45,241 nucleotides of DNA from a virus, in the IMG/VR virus record IMGVR_UViG_3300020171_000755, positions 1-45,241 of that record, one strand, 5' to 3'. A program made the position numbers and the translations under genes. Below, one piece after another: positions 15,305 to 22,665 of the stretch. The notes below the pieces were generated by a model. It had not been told where the DNA came from, ran no database searches, and worked only from the letters and a program-made list of their open reading frames with translations. Numbering within the stretch: position 1 is the stretch's first letter; the number at the start of each line of letters is the position of its first letter.

Positions 15305-16300
15305 ATGATAGAACTTATACTTGCAGAAGATATTATTGGAATCGCAAAAACCGGAGATACTGTGGTGTTAAAGGATGATAACACCTTTGAGATTCAAAAA
15401 GCAAAAACTCATGATACTGTTGGTCGTGAATCTGGAAATTTTCCGCCAACAGAACAAGAAGAAAAAGATGTTAAAACATATGCTGATAAGTTGAAAGAAA
15501 AAAAGGAAAGTCTTAGCAAAGTGTATGATCCCCGCATTGAGAAATACTTACCTAATGACAAGGTAAAAGCGTGGGCAATATTAGAAAAATTTAACGCAAG
15601 CAATACATATTTTGACGCTAATGAAGTATTGAAGGAATTTATAAATAAAGTTGCAACCTGTCCTGATGTTACTGATAAATTTGAAAAAGTTATGGAAGGA
15701 TGGATGCGCGATGGTGAAGCGGACATATCTGCAATTGAGAAAATTATCGCATCATGTAAAAAAGAAGGCGGAAATGTCGTAGTTGAGGGTGACGATAAAC
15801 TAGTTAAATCGGAACACACCTGTTCAATTTGCGATGTCGAAAAGGGTGCCGCCAGAAAATTACAAATGCTCGGTTATGAGCGAAGATTAGAAGAGCGTAA
15901 TAATAGTAAAGCTGAAGCCGATAAAAAGGAAGAAGATTCCGAAGATGTCGAAAAAGCCGAACGAACACCAGAGCAATTAAAAGAAATGGAAGCCGCGCGA
16001 AGGCGCCAGCAAGCAGACGATGAAGATACCAAAATAAAACCGATCGGAAAGTCTGAACAACCTATTGGTGCAAAACAAGATCCAAGACAAAAACAATTAG
16101 AGGCTGCACGAAAAAAACCGAAAGATGATGAAGATACTAAAATAAAACCTATTGGTAAGTCTGCGGAAATTATTGAAGCAATTACTAAATGGGAAAGACC
16201 TGAATATTTGGATGAAACTGATAGGAAAAAACGTAAAGAAGAAATGGAAGAACATCGAAATAAAAATCGCGAAACTGAAAAGTGCGCAAGAAAAAAATAA
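15305..16300 (+). CDS. putative scaffold or internal head protein 1
   Basis: 331 residues, highly charged, with long Glu/Lys-rich helical stretches from 190 onward and two copies of a segment containing DDEDTKIKPIGKS. A Cys-x2-Cys pair occurs in SEHTCSICDVEKG. The N-terminus MIELILAEDIIGIAKTGDTV is a compact beta segment, and EIQKAKTHDTVGRESG carries the I-Q-K-A motif of the tagged proteins but not the rest of the tag; V-E-K-A occurs again in EDVEKAERTPEQ. Position before the capsid gene, charge and coiled-coil character fit a scaffold cut by the maturation protease. No specific family recognised. Confidence 0.65.
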   Translation: MIELILAEDIIGIAKTGDTVVLKDDNTFEIQKAKTHDTVGRESGNFPPTEQEEKDVKTYADKLKEKKESLSKVYDPRIEKYLPNDKVKAWAILEKFNASNTYFDANEVLKEFINKVATCPDVTDKFEKVMEGWMRDGEADISAIEKIIASCKKEGGNVVVEGDDKLVKSEHTCSICDVEKGAARKLQMLGYERRLEERNNSKAEADKKEEDSEDVEKAERTPEQLKEMEAARRRQQADDEDTKIKPIGKSEQPIGAKQDPRQKQLEAARKKPKDDEDTKIKPIGKSAEIIEAITKWERPEYLDETDRKKRKEEMEEHRNKNRETEKCARKK

Positions 16301-16350
16301 ATTATATTAATAGCCCGTTTGGGTATTAAAACAACTATAGGAGAAAAAAT

Positions 16351-16983
16351 ATGGTAGATTTAACAAAATTTTCTAAAGACGATCTAAAAAAGACCGCTGC
16401 GGAAATAAATACATACCTTAAGAAGGCTGAAGAAAAGGATTTTGACCCAAACGAGTCAACTCCCGATGCAGCGCATCTTGAGGACAAATTAGGCGGAACG
16501 AGTAAAAAAATAGAGGATAAAGGAACTGAAACTAAGAAAGCAGATTTTCCTCCTGAAGCACCAGCACCTAACGGTGACGGTTCAGAAGAAATGACTGCTC
16601 CTAGTCAAGGCGATGCGATGTCCCAAATTCTTGCATTACTACAAGAGATTCTTAGCAAGATAGGCGCACCAGCAGCACCACCGATGCCTCCTGCACCAAC
16701 TGATCAGATTCAGCAATCAGCCGCCGCACCGGCACCAGTTGCAACCCCATCAACATCTTCACCTTCAAAGAGCGACATAAACATAAATGTCACTAAAGCG
16801 CAGGTTGAAGAAATATTGAAAGGTATGGGCTTAACTCCTTCACAAGTGACCGCAAAACCTAAAGTGGATAGCGGACACCCAATTGAGAAGGGCGCGAGCG
16901 TAACATTTAAAGACATAAGCAAAATGTCATGGGAAGAATTAAATGTGCTTGATTCTCAGAAATCAAATGGTGCGCATTATTAA
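16351..16983 (+). CDS. putative scaffold or internal head protein 2
   Basis: 210 residues, with AGGAG 8 nt before the start. It opens with a helical, charged MVDLTKFSKDDLKKTAAEIN, with L-K-K-A at 23-26. A Pro/Ala-rich linker (PAAPPMPPAPTDQ) and a second helical part (KAQVEEILKGMGLTPSQV) follow. The segment SDININVTKAQ resembles SININITKKC in the portal-MuF protein. Its place directly before the capsid gene, low complexity and lack of a catalytic motif suggest scaffold or capsid-interior function. Confidence 0.6.
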   Translation: MVDLTKFSKDDLKKTAAEINTYLKKAEEKDFDPNESTPDAAHLEDKLGGTSKKIEDKGTETKKADFPPEAPAPNGDGSEEMTAPSQGDAMSQILALLQEILSKIGAPAAPPMPPAPTDQIQQSAAAPAPVATPSTSSPSKSDININVTKAQVEEILKGMGLTPSQVTAKPKVDSGHPIEKGASVTFKDISKMSWEELNVLDSQKSNGAHY

Positions 16984-17008
16984 AATAAAGGAGAAATAAA
17001 GAAAAATT

Positions 17009-18838
17009 ATGGCTAGAAACTATGTTAAAACAGTAAAGGACATGGAAGAGTATTATTACGGCCGTGGTCTTGAACTGCAAAAAGCAGATAGCCCAGTGTT
17101 ATCAACTACCACTGGCGTGTATAATCCGATTTTTGGCGCCAAAGTATTTTAATATAGTGATATAAAAAGGTATAAATATCTTGGATGCATATTAGCTTAT
17201 AGATGTTTATGATTGTTTCATATAAAAATTCTTGGAAAAAAGGAATAAAAAATTCTGAAGAATCAAATAAAAGAAGAAGTGAAACAGTAAAAAAATTATG
17301 GGAAAATCCCGAATATCGGGAAAAACAATCGAAAAGTAAACCAAACCAAATAAAAAACTTAAAGAAAACTCTTGATGAAAATCCTGAAATAAGAAAAATT
17401 ATGAGCGATAAAAAAATAGGGAAAGATTCTTGGAATAAAGGTAAAATAGGTGTTTATTCTCAAGAAACAATAAAACAAATAAGTGATTCCGTAAAAAAAT
17501 TACGGGAAAATCCCGAATATCGCGAATATCATGATAAACTATTGAAAGAGGGACGTAAAAAAAATAGACGTATATCTTCAATAGAAAAAATGTTTGCAAA
17601 AGAATTAATTAAAAGAAATATAGATTTCTCACAACAAGCTTTTATGCTTGATAAATATGCTGTAGATTTTTTAATTAATGATGATATTGTAATCGAATGT
17701 GATGGAGATTATTGGCATAATCTACCGAACATTAAAGAAAAGGATAAAATTAAAGATAAAATTCTTATAGAAAATGGTTTTACAATTTTTCGATTCTGGG
17801 AACATGAAATTAAAAAAAGTGTTTCCAATTGCGTTGATAAAATAATCCCATCATTATAAAATATCACTATTTAGACTTGAGTGGAGCCAATTAAACCAAG
17901 AGCAGAATATGTTCGCCTTACTTCCAAAAATAGTTTGGGAGAAAAGCGGATGGAGAGTAATAACAAATAGAGCAGCCTTAAGTGGCGGTGGTGTTGGAGA
18001 AAACGCAACTTTACCAGACACAATTAAACCTACTTTCCAGGAACTTTCGACAAAACCAAAGATTATTGCACATAGCTTTAACGCTTCTGAAATGGAAACG
18101 TTCTTAGGCACAAAGGATGACGGTCTCGGAGATGTCATGAAGGTCATGAGAGAGGAAATGGGCAAACATCATGCTGAAATGATCAATAAGATGCTTTTAG
18201 GTGACGTTACAACTGTTGCCGGAAACAACGTCGAATCTGTTGACAGAATGTGTTCAAGTTTGTCTGAAGAGTCTGGATGTTTAACTGCTGGCGATGCAGA
18301 CATATACGGCATTGACCGATCAGATGCAACCAATTCATGGGCAGACGCATATGTAAATCACAACAGTGGAACCGACAGAACTTTCACAATCGATCAGCTG
18401 GATACCGCACTTACAGAGTTAAGAGTTAAGGGCGCTAATCCTAAGATCATCGTGACTGGTTATGATACCATTGAGCGAATACAGCAAGCACTCCAAGCCC
18501 AACAGAGATTTATGGGTAGAGAACTTGTCGTTCCGACATACGGTGGTGTAAAAGGTATTCCCGGTGCAGAAGCAGGCTTTAACGTTGCAACATACCAGGG
18601 CATTCCTATCATACCATCAAAAGATGTTGTACAGGACACAATAAGCAGAATCTATATCTTGGATACTGACTATCTCGCGTTCAAAGTCGCATTACCGACT
18701 ATGTACTTTGAGTCCGGTATGTCTAAGAAAGATCCGTTCGGCATCAACTATCTTGGTGATGAAGGTTTGTTTAGAACTATGGGTGAGTTAATCTGTACAA
18801 GATTCAACACGCAAGGAAAAATTAGGGACTTGAAGTAA
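17009..18838 (+). CDS. major capsid protein, split by a 723-nt element (17150..17872)
   Basis: Exon 1 (17009..17149) encodes MARNYVKTVKDMEEYYYGRG through NPIFGAKVF and then meets an in-frame TAA at 17150. Exon 2 (17873..18838) resumes with RLEWSQLNQEQNMFALLPKI and continues to RFNTQGKIRDLK. Joined, they give a 368-residue HK97-fold type capsid protein, with the typical junction helix followed by LLPKIVWEKSGWRV. AAGGAG precedes the start. L-Q-K-A at 23-26 would be the maturation cleavage site, removing a short N-terminal arm. Unspliced, exon 1 gives only a 47-residue peptide and exon 2 has no ribosome site near its first Met (17909). RNA splicing is therefore expected. Confidence 0.85.
17150..17872 (+). 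mobile_element. intron-like intervening element with homing nuclease in capsid gene
   Basis: 723 nt (241 codons), almost wholly taken up by the nuclease gene (17203..17859). That leaves about 53 nt before and 13 nt after it, too little for a group I or II intron core. The ends carry a perfect 10-bp inverted repeat, ATAGTGATAT (17154..17163) and ATATCACTAT (17861..17870). The junctions share a 5-bp direct repeat, TATTT (17145..17149 and 17868..17872), so the exact join is ambiguous within it. An archaeal endonuclease-spliced intron is the best guess, but I could not draw a canonical bulge-helix-bulge. Confidence 0.7.
17203..17859 (+). CDS. Vsr-like homing endonuclease inside capsid gene
   Basis: 218 residues. 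The N-terminal half has repeated NUMOD3-like DNA-binding segments (RSETVKKLWENPEYREK, SDSVKKLRENPEYREY) and a WNKGK motif. The C-terminal half is an EDxHD/Vsr-type PD-(D/E)XK nuclease: SSIEKMFAKELIKRN, IVIECDGDYWHNLP and GFTIFRFWEHEIKKS. It differs from the other homing nucleases in this window. A TATA-like GTATAAATATC lies about 30 nt upstream, so it may have its own transcript. It would spread the element into intact capsid genes. Confidence 0.88.
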   Translation: MFMIVSYKNSWKKGIKNSEESNKRRSETVKKLWENPEYREKQSKSKPNQIKNLKKTLDENPEIRKIMSDKKIGKDSWNKGKIGVYSQETIKQISDSVKKLRENPEYREYHDKLLKEGRKKNRRISSIEKMFAKELIKRNIDFSQQAFMLDKYAVDFLINDDIVIECDGDYWHNLPNIKEKDKIKDKILIENGFTIFRFWEHEIKKSVSNCVDKIIPSL

Positions 18839-18850
18839 ACTTCAAGTTTT
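18828..18850 (+). terminator. hairpin plus T-run at capsid stop codon
   Basis: ACTTGAAG (18828..18835), loop TAAA, CTTCAAGT (18840..18847), then TTTT. The stop codon lies in the loop. Partial termination here would let the capsid mRNA outnumber downstream transcripts. Confidence 0.6.
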
Positions 18851-18867
18851 ATAAGAGGTAAAAAATT

Positions 18868-19146
18868 ATGACAGATGGTACATATACAGAACACTTTAAA
18901 AGTGCATCTCCGTTACGTGGCGGATATCCGGCAGCGGCAATGGCTGGCGGAAACTTTGGATCAACCACAATTGGTGATACAATTTCAATATCAACCACGC
19001 TCGCAAGTTGCGTAATGTTTTTAACTACGGTTAACGCCATTATGCCAGCATCAGGACCAGTAGTTACTCAAGTGACTACAAGTGGAATGGTAACTTTAAC
19101 TTTCCCCGCACTTTGCTCAGGTTCTTGGATTGCAATCGGATATTAA
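18868..19146 (+). CDS. small structural protein (92 aa), decoration candidate
   Basis: 92 residues rich in Gly, Ser, Thr and Ala (MTDGTYTEHFKSASPLRGGY ... LCSGSWIAIGY), predicted beta. RBS AAGAGGT. It ends with G-S-W-I-A-I-G-Y, similar in style to the end of the next protein (YMIVGY). Position right after the capsid gene and composition suggest a capsid decoration or spike protein. No family recognised. Confidence 0.6.
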   Translation: MTDGTYTEHFKSASPLRGGYPAAAMAGGNFGSTTIGDTISISTTLASCVMFLTTVNAIMPASGPVVTQVTTSGMVTLTFPALCSGSWIAIGY

Positions 19147-19159
19147 GGAGTGAATAACC

Positions 19160-19531
19160 ATGTCAACAAGTGGCAGAGCGGGCTTATTCACTATGGATGA
19201 TGGTAGGTTTTTTGGTGACCTTCGCGGGACACCATATACCGCCAATAAACGTCAGAAATCCGGCGCATTAAGACTTGAATTCGGTATTCTTAGTCTTGCA
19301 ACGGACGGGTTAACTTCCGCAAGAGTAAAAACAACTATAAATACTGGAATTACCGCAGTATTAACGCCATCAACAGTACCAACCGCGATAGGTACAAGTG
19401 GTGGTTCCTGGATAATTGCCGCAACTGGCGGTTATAATTCAGGATATTTAAATATGGCAATTCTTGCGAATGGACAATTTAGTGGACAAACAAGTGGAAT
19501 AAACATAAATTACATGATTGTGGGATATTAA
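19160..19531 (+). CDS. small structural protein (123 aa)
   Basis: 123 residues starting MSTSGRAGLFTMDDGRFFGD, beta-rich, with repeated short Thr/Gly/Ala strands and the C-terminus GININYMIVGY. It follows the 92-aa gene at 13 nt spacing with AAGGAG upstream. The shared C-terminal flavour with that neighbour suggests partner virion surface proteins. Function is inferred from position only. Confidence 0.6.
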   Translation: MSTSGRAGLFTMDDGRFFGDLRGTPYTANKRQKSGALRLEFGILSLATDGLTSARVKTTINTGITAVLTPSTVPTAIGTSGGSWIIAATGGYNSGYLNMAILANGQFSGQTSGININYMIVGY

Positions 19532-19547
19532 GATTGTGTAGTTTATC

Positions 19548-19585
19548 TGATAGTATAATTTAATTATACTATCAAATTTTTATTT
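19548..19585 (+). terminator. strong hairpin terminator
   Basis: TGATAGTATAA (19548..19558) and TTATACTATCA (19564..19574) form a perfect 11-bp stem with a 5-nt loop, followed by AATTTTTATTT. It closes the capsid-decoration unit. Confidence 0.75.
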
Positions 19586-19672
19586 ATGCACGAAACTTAT
19601 GAATAAATTAAAAATGTAAAGTTAAGGTATATAAATAATACGAATTAACTATACATTTAAAATAATACAATT

Positions 19673-19708
19673 TAGGCCGGTATATTGCGGAAACGCAGTC
19701 ATGGCTTA
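19673..19708 (+). promoter_or_regulatory. structured leader RNA with GAAA tetraloop
   Basis: An inner stem ATTGCG (19684..19689) / CGCAGT (19694..19699) is capped by a GAAA tetraloop. An outer stem TAGGCC (19673..19678) / GGCTTA (19703..19708) surrounds a small internal loop; each stem has one G-T pair. It is unusually GC-rich for this window and lies in the leader between a TATA-like GTATATAAATAATAC (about 19627) and ATG 19733. It may be a protein-binding or stability element. Confidence 0.45.
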
Positions 19709-19732
19709 GACGTAAATTTTTAGGAGATAATT

Positions 19733-20152
19733 ATGGCATTATGTAGTACAGGAATAACACATTTTACAGTACGGGAACTTCAGCAACCGAGACAAACGGA
19801 ACAAGTTTTATCATCATCAAAATTAACAAGTGGTGTTTATACTTCACCAATATATGATTCAAGACGATTTAGAGCCGTGCAAGTATATGGGAATATATCG
19901 CAAATATCAGGTTCAGCAGGTGTTACTGAAAATGTTGCGTGTGAGGGATCGGTTTATGGTGACACCTTCTGGTGGACTATGAGCGGAACATCACATAATA
20001 CTGTGGGAACATGGTATGAACGATTCCCCGGTGGAGTTTATACGTATGAATCCTCAGGCGTTATAAATAACTTTACACGATTTAAAATATCAACTAATGC
20101 ATCAAGTGACGGCGGTATTTGGTCACAAGTTGATGTGGTATTTATGAAATAA
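19733..20152 (+). CDS. putative virion surface protein (139 aa)
   Basis: 139 residues starting MALCSTGITHFTVRELQQPR, with TSPIYDSRRFRAVQVYGNIS and a C-terminal GGIWSQVDVVFMK. The pattern is a beta-sandwich, of the type used in phage decoration or receptor-binding proteins. RBS TAGGAG. It has its own promoter and a structured leader, so it is expressed apart from the capsid genes. No family recognised. Confidence 0.6.
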   Translation: MALCSTGITHFTVRELQQPRQTEQVLSSSKLTSGVYTSPIYDSRRFRAVQVYGNISQISGSAGVTENVACEGSVYGDTFWWTMSGTSHNTVGTWYERFPGGVYTYESSGVINNFTRFKISTNASSDGGIWSQVDVVFMK

Positions 20153-20180
20153 AAAATACCTTTTATTTTTTAATCAACAA

Positions 20181-20197
20181 CTATATATAGTAGAATC
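20181..20197 (+). promoter_or_regulatory. class 2 promoter of homing nuclease copy 2
   Basis: CTATATATAGTAGAATC, 18 nt before ATG 20216; the first 12 bases equal the box at 7218..7236. A second CTATATAGTA lies 10 nt further on. Confidence 0.45.
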
Positions 20198-20215
20198 GCT
20201 ATATAGTAATTAGAT

Positions 20216-20905
20216 ATGATTGATAAATTCCCACCCATTTTTGATATTTGTAATTGTGGTGACTGTAGTGAAATAGTTTGGGGTGGGCGAAAATTTATAC
20301 ATGGACATAATTTTAAAGGTGTAAAACGTTCTGATATAAATTGTCAAAATATTTCTAAAGGTTTGACGGGTAAAAAACAACCATGGAATGCTGGAGAAAA
20401 TAATCCGGCAAAAAATCCAGAAGTAAGAAAAAAAATATCCGAAACCGCAACAGGTAGAATTGCTTCATTGGAAACTATAGAAAAATTACGTATATCGCAT
20501 TTAGGTAAAAAACAATCTGAGGAGACTAAATTAAAACGTTCTGTGAATATGCGTGGTAATAAAAATCCCATGTTCGGTAAGGTGCCAAAATTTACGGGTA
20601 AACGTTTTTATTATAATTCACCATTACAAGGTGAAGTATGTTTTCGATCATCTTATGAATTAGCTTATGTTAAATATTTGGATGCGAATAAAATATTATG
20701 GTATTATGAAATTGAAACTTTTGATTTAGGTGATTCAACATATACGCCGGATTTCTTTTTACCCGCCACGGAACAATTCATAGAAATAAAAGGATATATG
20801 AGAAAGAAATCTCAAGAAAAAATTAATAAATTTTTAGATCAATATCCTTGGGATTTAGAAATATTACGAAGAAATGACTTAATTAAATTAGGAATTGAAT
20901 TATGA
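20216..20905 (+). CDS. homing endonuclease, PD-(D/E)XK-like, copy 2
   Basis: 229 residues. A Cys-rich head (DICNCGDCSEIVWGGRKFIH) is followed by NUMOD3-type segments (NPEVRKKISETATGRIAS) and the shared nuclease domain: FRSSYELAYVKYLD, TYTPDFFLP, FIEIKGYM. The last 100 residues are close to those of copies 1 and 3, closest to copy 3. Its stop overlaps an 11-codon frame (20902..20937) that in turn overlaps the next gene start, so it sits at a gene boundary without visibly breaking a gene. Confidence 0.85.
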   Translation: MIDKFPPIFDICNCGDCSEIVWGGRKFIHGHNFKGVKRSDINCQNISKGLTGKKQPWNAGENNPAKNPEVRKKISETATGRIASLETIEKLRISHLGKKQSEETKLKRSVNMRGNKNPMFGKVPKFTGKRFYYNSPLQGEVCFRSSYELAYVKYLDANKILWYYEIETFDLGDSTYTPDFFLPATEQFIEIKGYMRKKSQEKINKFLDQYPWDLEILRRNDLIKLGIEL

Positions 20906-20936
20906 AAAAAATAGATTTATTTGAATGGAGATATTA

Positions 20937-21584
20937 ATGCCAGCAGCTTGGGAATTAGGTAGTGAGAATGTAAAAGTAATGATCGGAATGCCCCATAAGG
21001 ATACGGTTTCCATGGATTGGTGTCTTGGATTCCGAAATCTTCAGGTGAATGTTCCTGCAAGTTTTACGGTATCACGCGGAACTCCTATTGATATGGCAAG
21101 AGGGGAAATAGTTCGTAGTGCGTTAGACGCAAAAGCTGAATGGGTTTTCTTCTTAGATACGGATGTTATTTGTCCACCAGATACTATCGCGCGATTAATG
21201 TCACACAATTTGCCTATTGTCACGGGTGTTTATTATACGAGAGCGCAACCAATAGAACCCGCAATATGGCATGAAGTTCAACCATCGGGAAAACGAGCAG
21301 TTAATTTTGTACCTGGGCAAATGGTTGAAGCCGACTTCATCGGAATGGGATGTTGTCTTATACATACTTCAGTATTCAAGAACTTAAAAAAGCCATATTT
21401 CGAATGGACGCTTTCCTTCGAAGATCCTGAAAATATTGGATTAGGCCGTTCTGAAGATTTTGATTTTTGCAAGAAGGCAAGAGATCGAGGTTACCACATC
21501 TGGTGTGATACATCCATCCAATGCCGGCATGGAATATCAAACGCATTCACAGAAAATGGTGTAATGCAAATATCCAACATTTAA
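20937..21584 (+). CDS. GT-A family glycosyltransferase
   Basis: Start taken at ATG 20937 because GGAG lies 6 nt upstream; an in-frame ATG at 20925 is the alternative. About 215 residues with GT-A features: KVMIGMPHKDTVSMDW, AEWVFFLDTDVICPPDTI (the DxD metal and nucleotide-sugar site), IVTGVYYTRA, then GRSEDFDFCKKARDRGYHIW and a C-terminal IQCRHG. Proteins of this type are common in tailed phages and decorate virion proteins or DNA. It is the first member of the sugar cluster that resumes at 24679. Confidence 0.82.
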   Translation: MPAAWELGSENVKVMIGMPHKDTVSMDWCLGFRNLQVNVPASFTVSRGTPIDMARGEIVRSALDAKAEWVFFLDTDVICPPDTIARLMSHNLPIVTGVYYTRAQPIEPAIWHEVQPSGKRAVNFVPGQMVEADFIGMGCCLIHTSVFKNLKKPYFEWTLSFEDPENIGLGRSEDFDFCKKARDRGYHIWCDTSIQCRHGISNAFTENGVMQISNI

Positions 21585-21599
21585 TATTTTTTTAAAAAA

Positions 21600-21806
21600 T
21601 TAATAAAGATTTAATATTGATTCGAAGTGTTTTTCGAATGCGTGAGAACGTACACAATAAGTAATATCGTGATCGCAACCGTAATGACCATATCGTTCAC
21701 AATTTTCGCAAAACTTTTCTGCTTCTTTTTCCCATAGAATATCTATAGGTCTGTTGCCGGGCAAATCACACTCATTTACGCCCGGCGGTAGATTCCAACC
21801 GGTCAT
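21600..21806 (-). CDS. small Cys/His-rich protein (68 aa)
   Basis: 68 residues, MTGWNLPPGVNECDLPGNRP to HFESILNLY. CENCERYGHYGCDHDITYC holds a Cys-x2-Cys plus further Cys and His, likely a zinc site. Last gene of a leftward five-gene operon; its ATG overlaps the stop of the 42-aa gene (ATGA). No family recognised. Confidence 0.6.
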   Translation of the reverse strand: MTGWNLPPGVNECDLPGNRPIDILWEKEAEKFCENCERYGHYGCDHDITYCVRSHAFEKHFESILNLY

Positions 21807-21931
21807 GGATTATGTACACCCATATGCCGCTTCACTTGAGATGTAAGATTATCAAGTCGCAGAGTCAGAATTCTATTCTTTTCGCGAAGTACGCTTACTT
21901 CGATATCCAAATTTTCGATTTCTTCATTCAT
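21803..21931 (-). CDS. coiled-coil peptide (42 aa)
   Basis: 42 residues starting MNEEIENLDIEVSVLREKNR, a clear leucine-zipper-like heptad pattern, ending VKRHMGVHNP. GGTGA lies just upstream of the start and the stop overlaps the next start (ATGA). A small dimerising protein; partner unknown. Confidence 0.55.
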   Translation of the reverse strand: MNEEIENLDIEVSVLREKNRILTLRLDNLTSQVKRHMGVHNP

Positions 21932-21935
21932 GATT

Positions 21936-22163
21936 TCACCTTATATACTTTTCAATATGTAGTTTTCCAGTTTCAGCGTTGATCGATATATCTTTATAGT
22001 ATGCTGACCAGATTTTTGTCCATCCGCCGTCATATCTTCTGAATTTCTTTAGACTATTTTTACCCAGTTTATATTTCACATCACCGACAATTGTGATGAA
22101 TGAAACTAACTTAGGTTTAAGCCCTTTTGCGATAAAAAATTCGCGTAACTCCTCCGGTTTCAT
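21936..22163 (-). CDS. hypothetical protein (75 aa)
   Basis: Start taken at ATG 22163, overlapping the upstream stop as ATGA; a GTG at 22172 is an alternative. The sequence MKPEELREFFIAKGLKPKLV leads to a beta-rich C-terminus (VKYKLGKNSLKKFRRYDGGW). Third gene of the leftward operon. No motif recognised. Confidence 0.55.
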   Translation of the reverse strand: MKPEELREFFIAKGLKPKLVSFITIVGDVKYKLGKNSLKKFRRYDGGWTKIWSAYYKDISINAETGKLHIEKYIR

Positions 22164-22330
22164 TTTGACCACTTACTAATTTTTGTTCTCTTTGATTTAT
22201 GATGTCTTGGAGTCACATAGTCAGTGTGGTGCAATTCATTCATGCGATTCACATGATCTTCAGTATGTATTGATTCACAAGCTTCTTTAAAAGCTTTAGT
22301 GGGTTTTCCGAAGTATGGATTTCCTGACAT
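22160..22330 (-). CDS. hypothetical protein (56 aa)
   Basis: 56 residues, MSGNPYFGKPTKAFKEACES to KRTKISKWSK, with a His-rich middle (HVNRMNELHHTDY, PRHHKSKR). It starts 3 nt after the 76-aa gene with GGAGTG upstream and overlaps the next gene by ATGA. A small basic, possibly nucleic-acid or metal binding protein. Confidence 0.55.
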   Translation of the reverse strand: MSGNPYFGKPTKAFKEACESIHTEDHVNRMNELHHTDYVTPRHHKSKRTKISKWSK

Positions 22331-22332
22331 GT

Positions 22333-22563
22333 TTATTCACTCCTATGGATGATTTCATTGAGTATTGACATAATTTCTTTTTCTTCAGCGTCAGTTATTG
22401 GCGCGTTCTGTTTTGCCATTCTCGCTTTGAACTTAGCGAAATATCTGTTCACTATTTCGATTCTTACTGGAAGCGCATTCTTATCGCGAGATTGTGTTGC
22501 AATCTGTATAAGTCCACGTATTCCTTTATCTCGACTATATTCTGCTGGCGGTATTTCTATCAT
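22333..22563 (-). CDS. hypothetical helical protein (76 aa)
   Basis: 76 residues, MIEIPPAEYSRDKGIRGLIQ to IMSILNEIIHRSE, predicted mostly helical. First gene of the leftward operon 22563 to 21600, with a class 2 promoter 27 nt upstream. It resembles small phage early proteins in size and charge only. Confidence 0.6.
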   Translation of the reverse strand: MIEIPPAEYSRDKGIRGLIQIATQSRDKNALPVRIEIVNRYFAKFKARMAKQNAPITDAEEKEIMSILNEIIHRSE

Positions 22564-22589
22564 GTTTTATCACGCTCAATCCTATATTA

Positions 22590-22608
22590 GTTTTAATAGT
22601 ATTTATAG
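22590..22608 (-). promoter_or_regulatory. class 2 promoter of five-gene minus operon
   Basis: Minus-strand CTATAAATACTATTAAAAC followed by TAATATAGGATTG. The downstream TAATATAG is shared with the promoter at 10011..10028. Confidence 0.55.
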
Positions 22609-22634
22609 CTATGCCTTATATATTTGATAGAAAA

Positions 22635-22651
22635 GTATATATACTATGATC
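22635..22651 (+). promoter_or_regulatory. TATA motif before HNH homing nuclease
   Basis: GTATATATACTATGATC, 14 nt before ATG 22666, a looser class 2 match. Confidence 0.35.
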
Positions 22652-22665
22652 ACGTATAGAGATAA

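Noticed and set aside
16307-16330. Hairpin around AGCCCGTTTGGGT between the two scaffold-like genes
   Set aside because: The stem is short and has a bulge, and no T-run follows, so I did not list it as a terminator.
17150-17872. Group I or group II intron in the capsid gene
   Set aside because: Only about 66 nt are non-coding, far less than either ribozyme core requires.
17150-17872. Insertion sequence or transposon in the capsid gene
   Set aside because: There is no transposase; the encoded protein is a Vsr-like homing nuclease with NUMOD3 segments, despite inverted ends and a 5-bp direct repeat.
17144-17878. Canonical bulge-helix-bulge at the capsid junctions
   Set aside because: With cuts limited by the reading frame to the shared TATTT, the inner 10-bp stem runs without the required paired 3-nt bulges. 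Only a relaxed form could fit, so I call it intron-like only.
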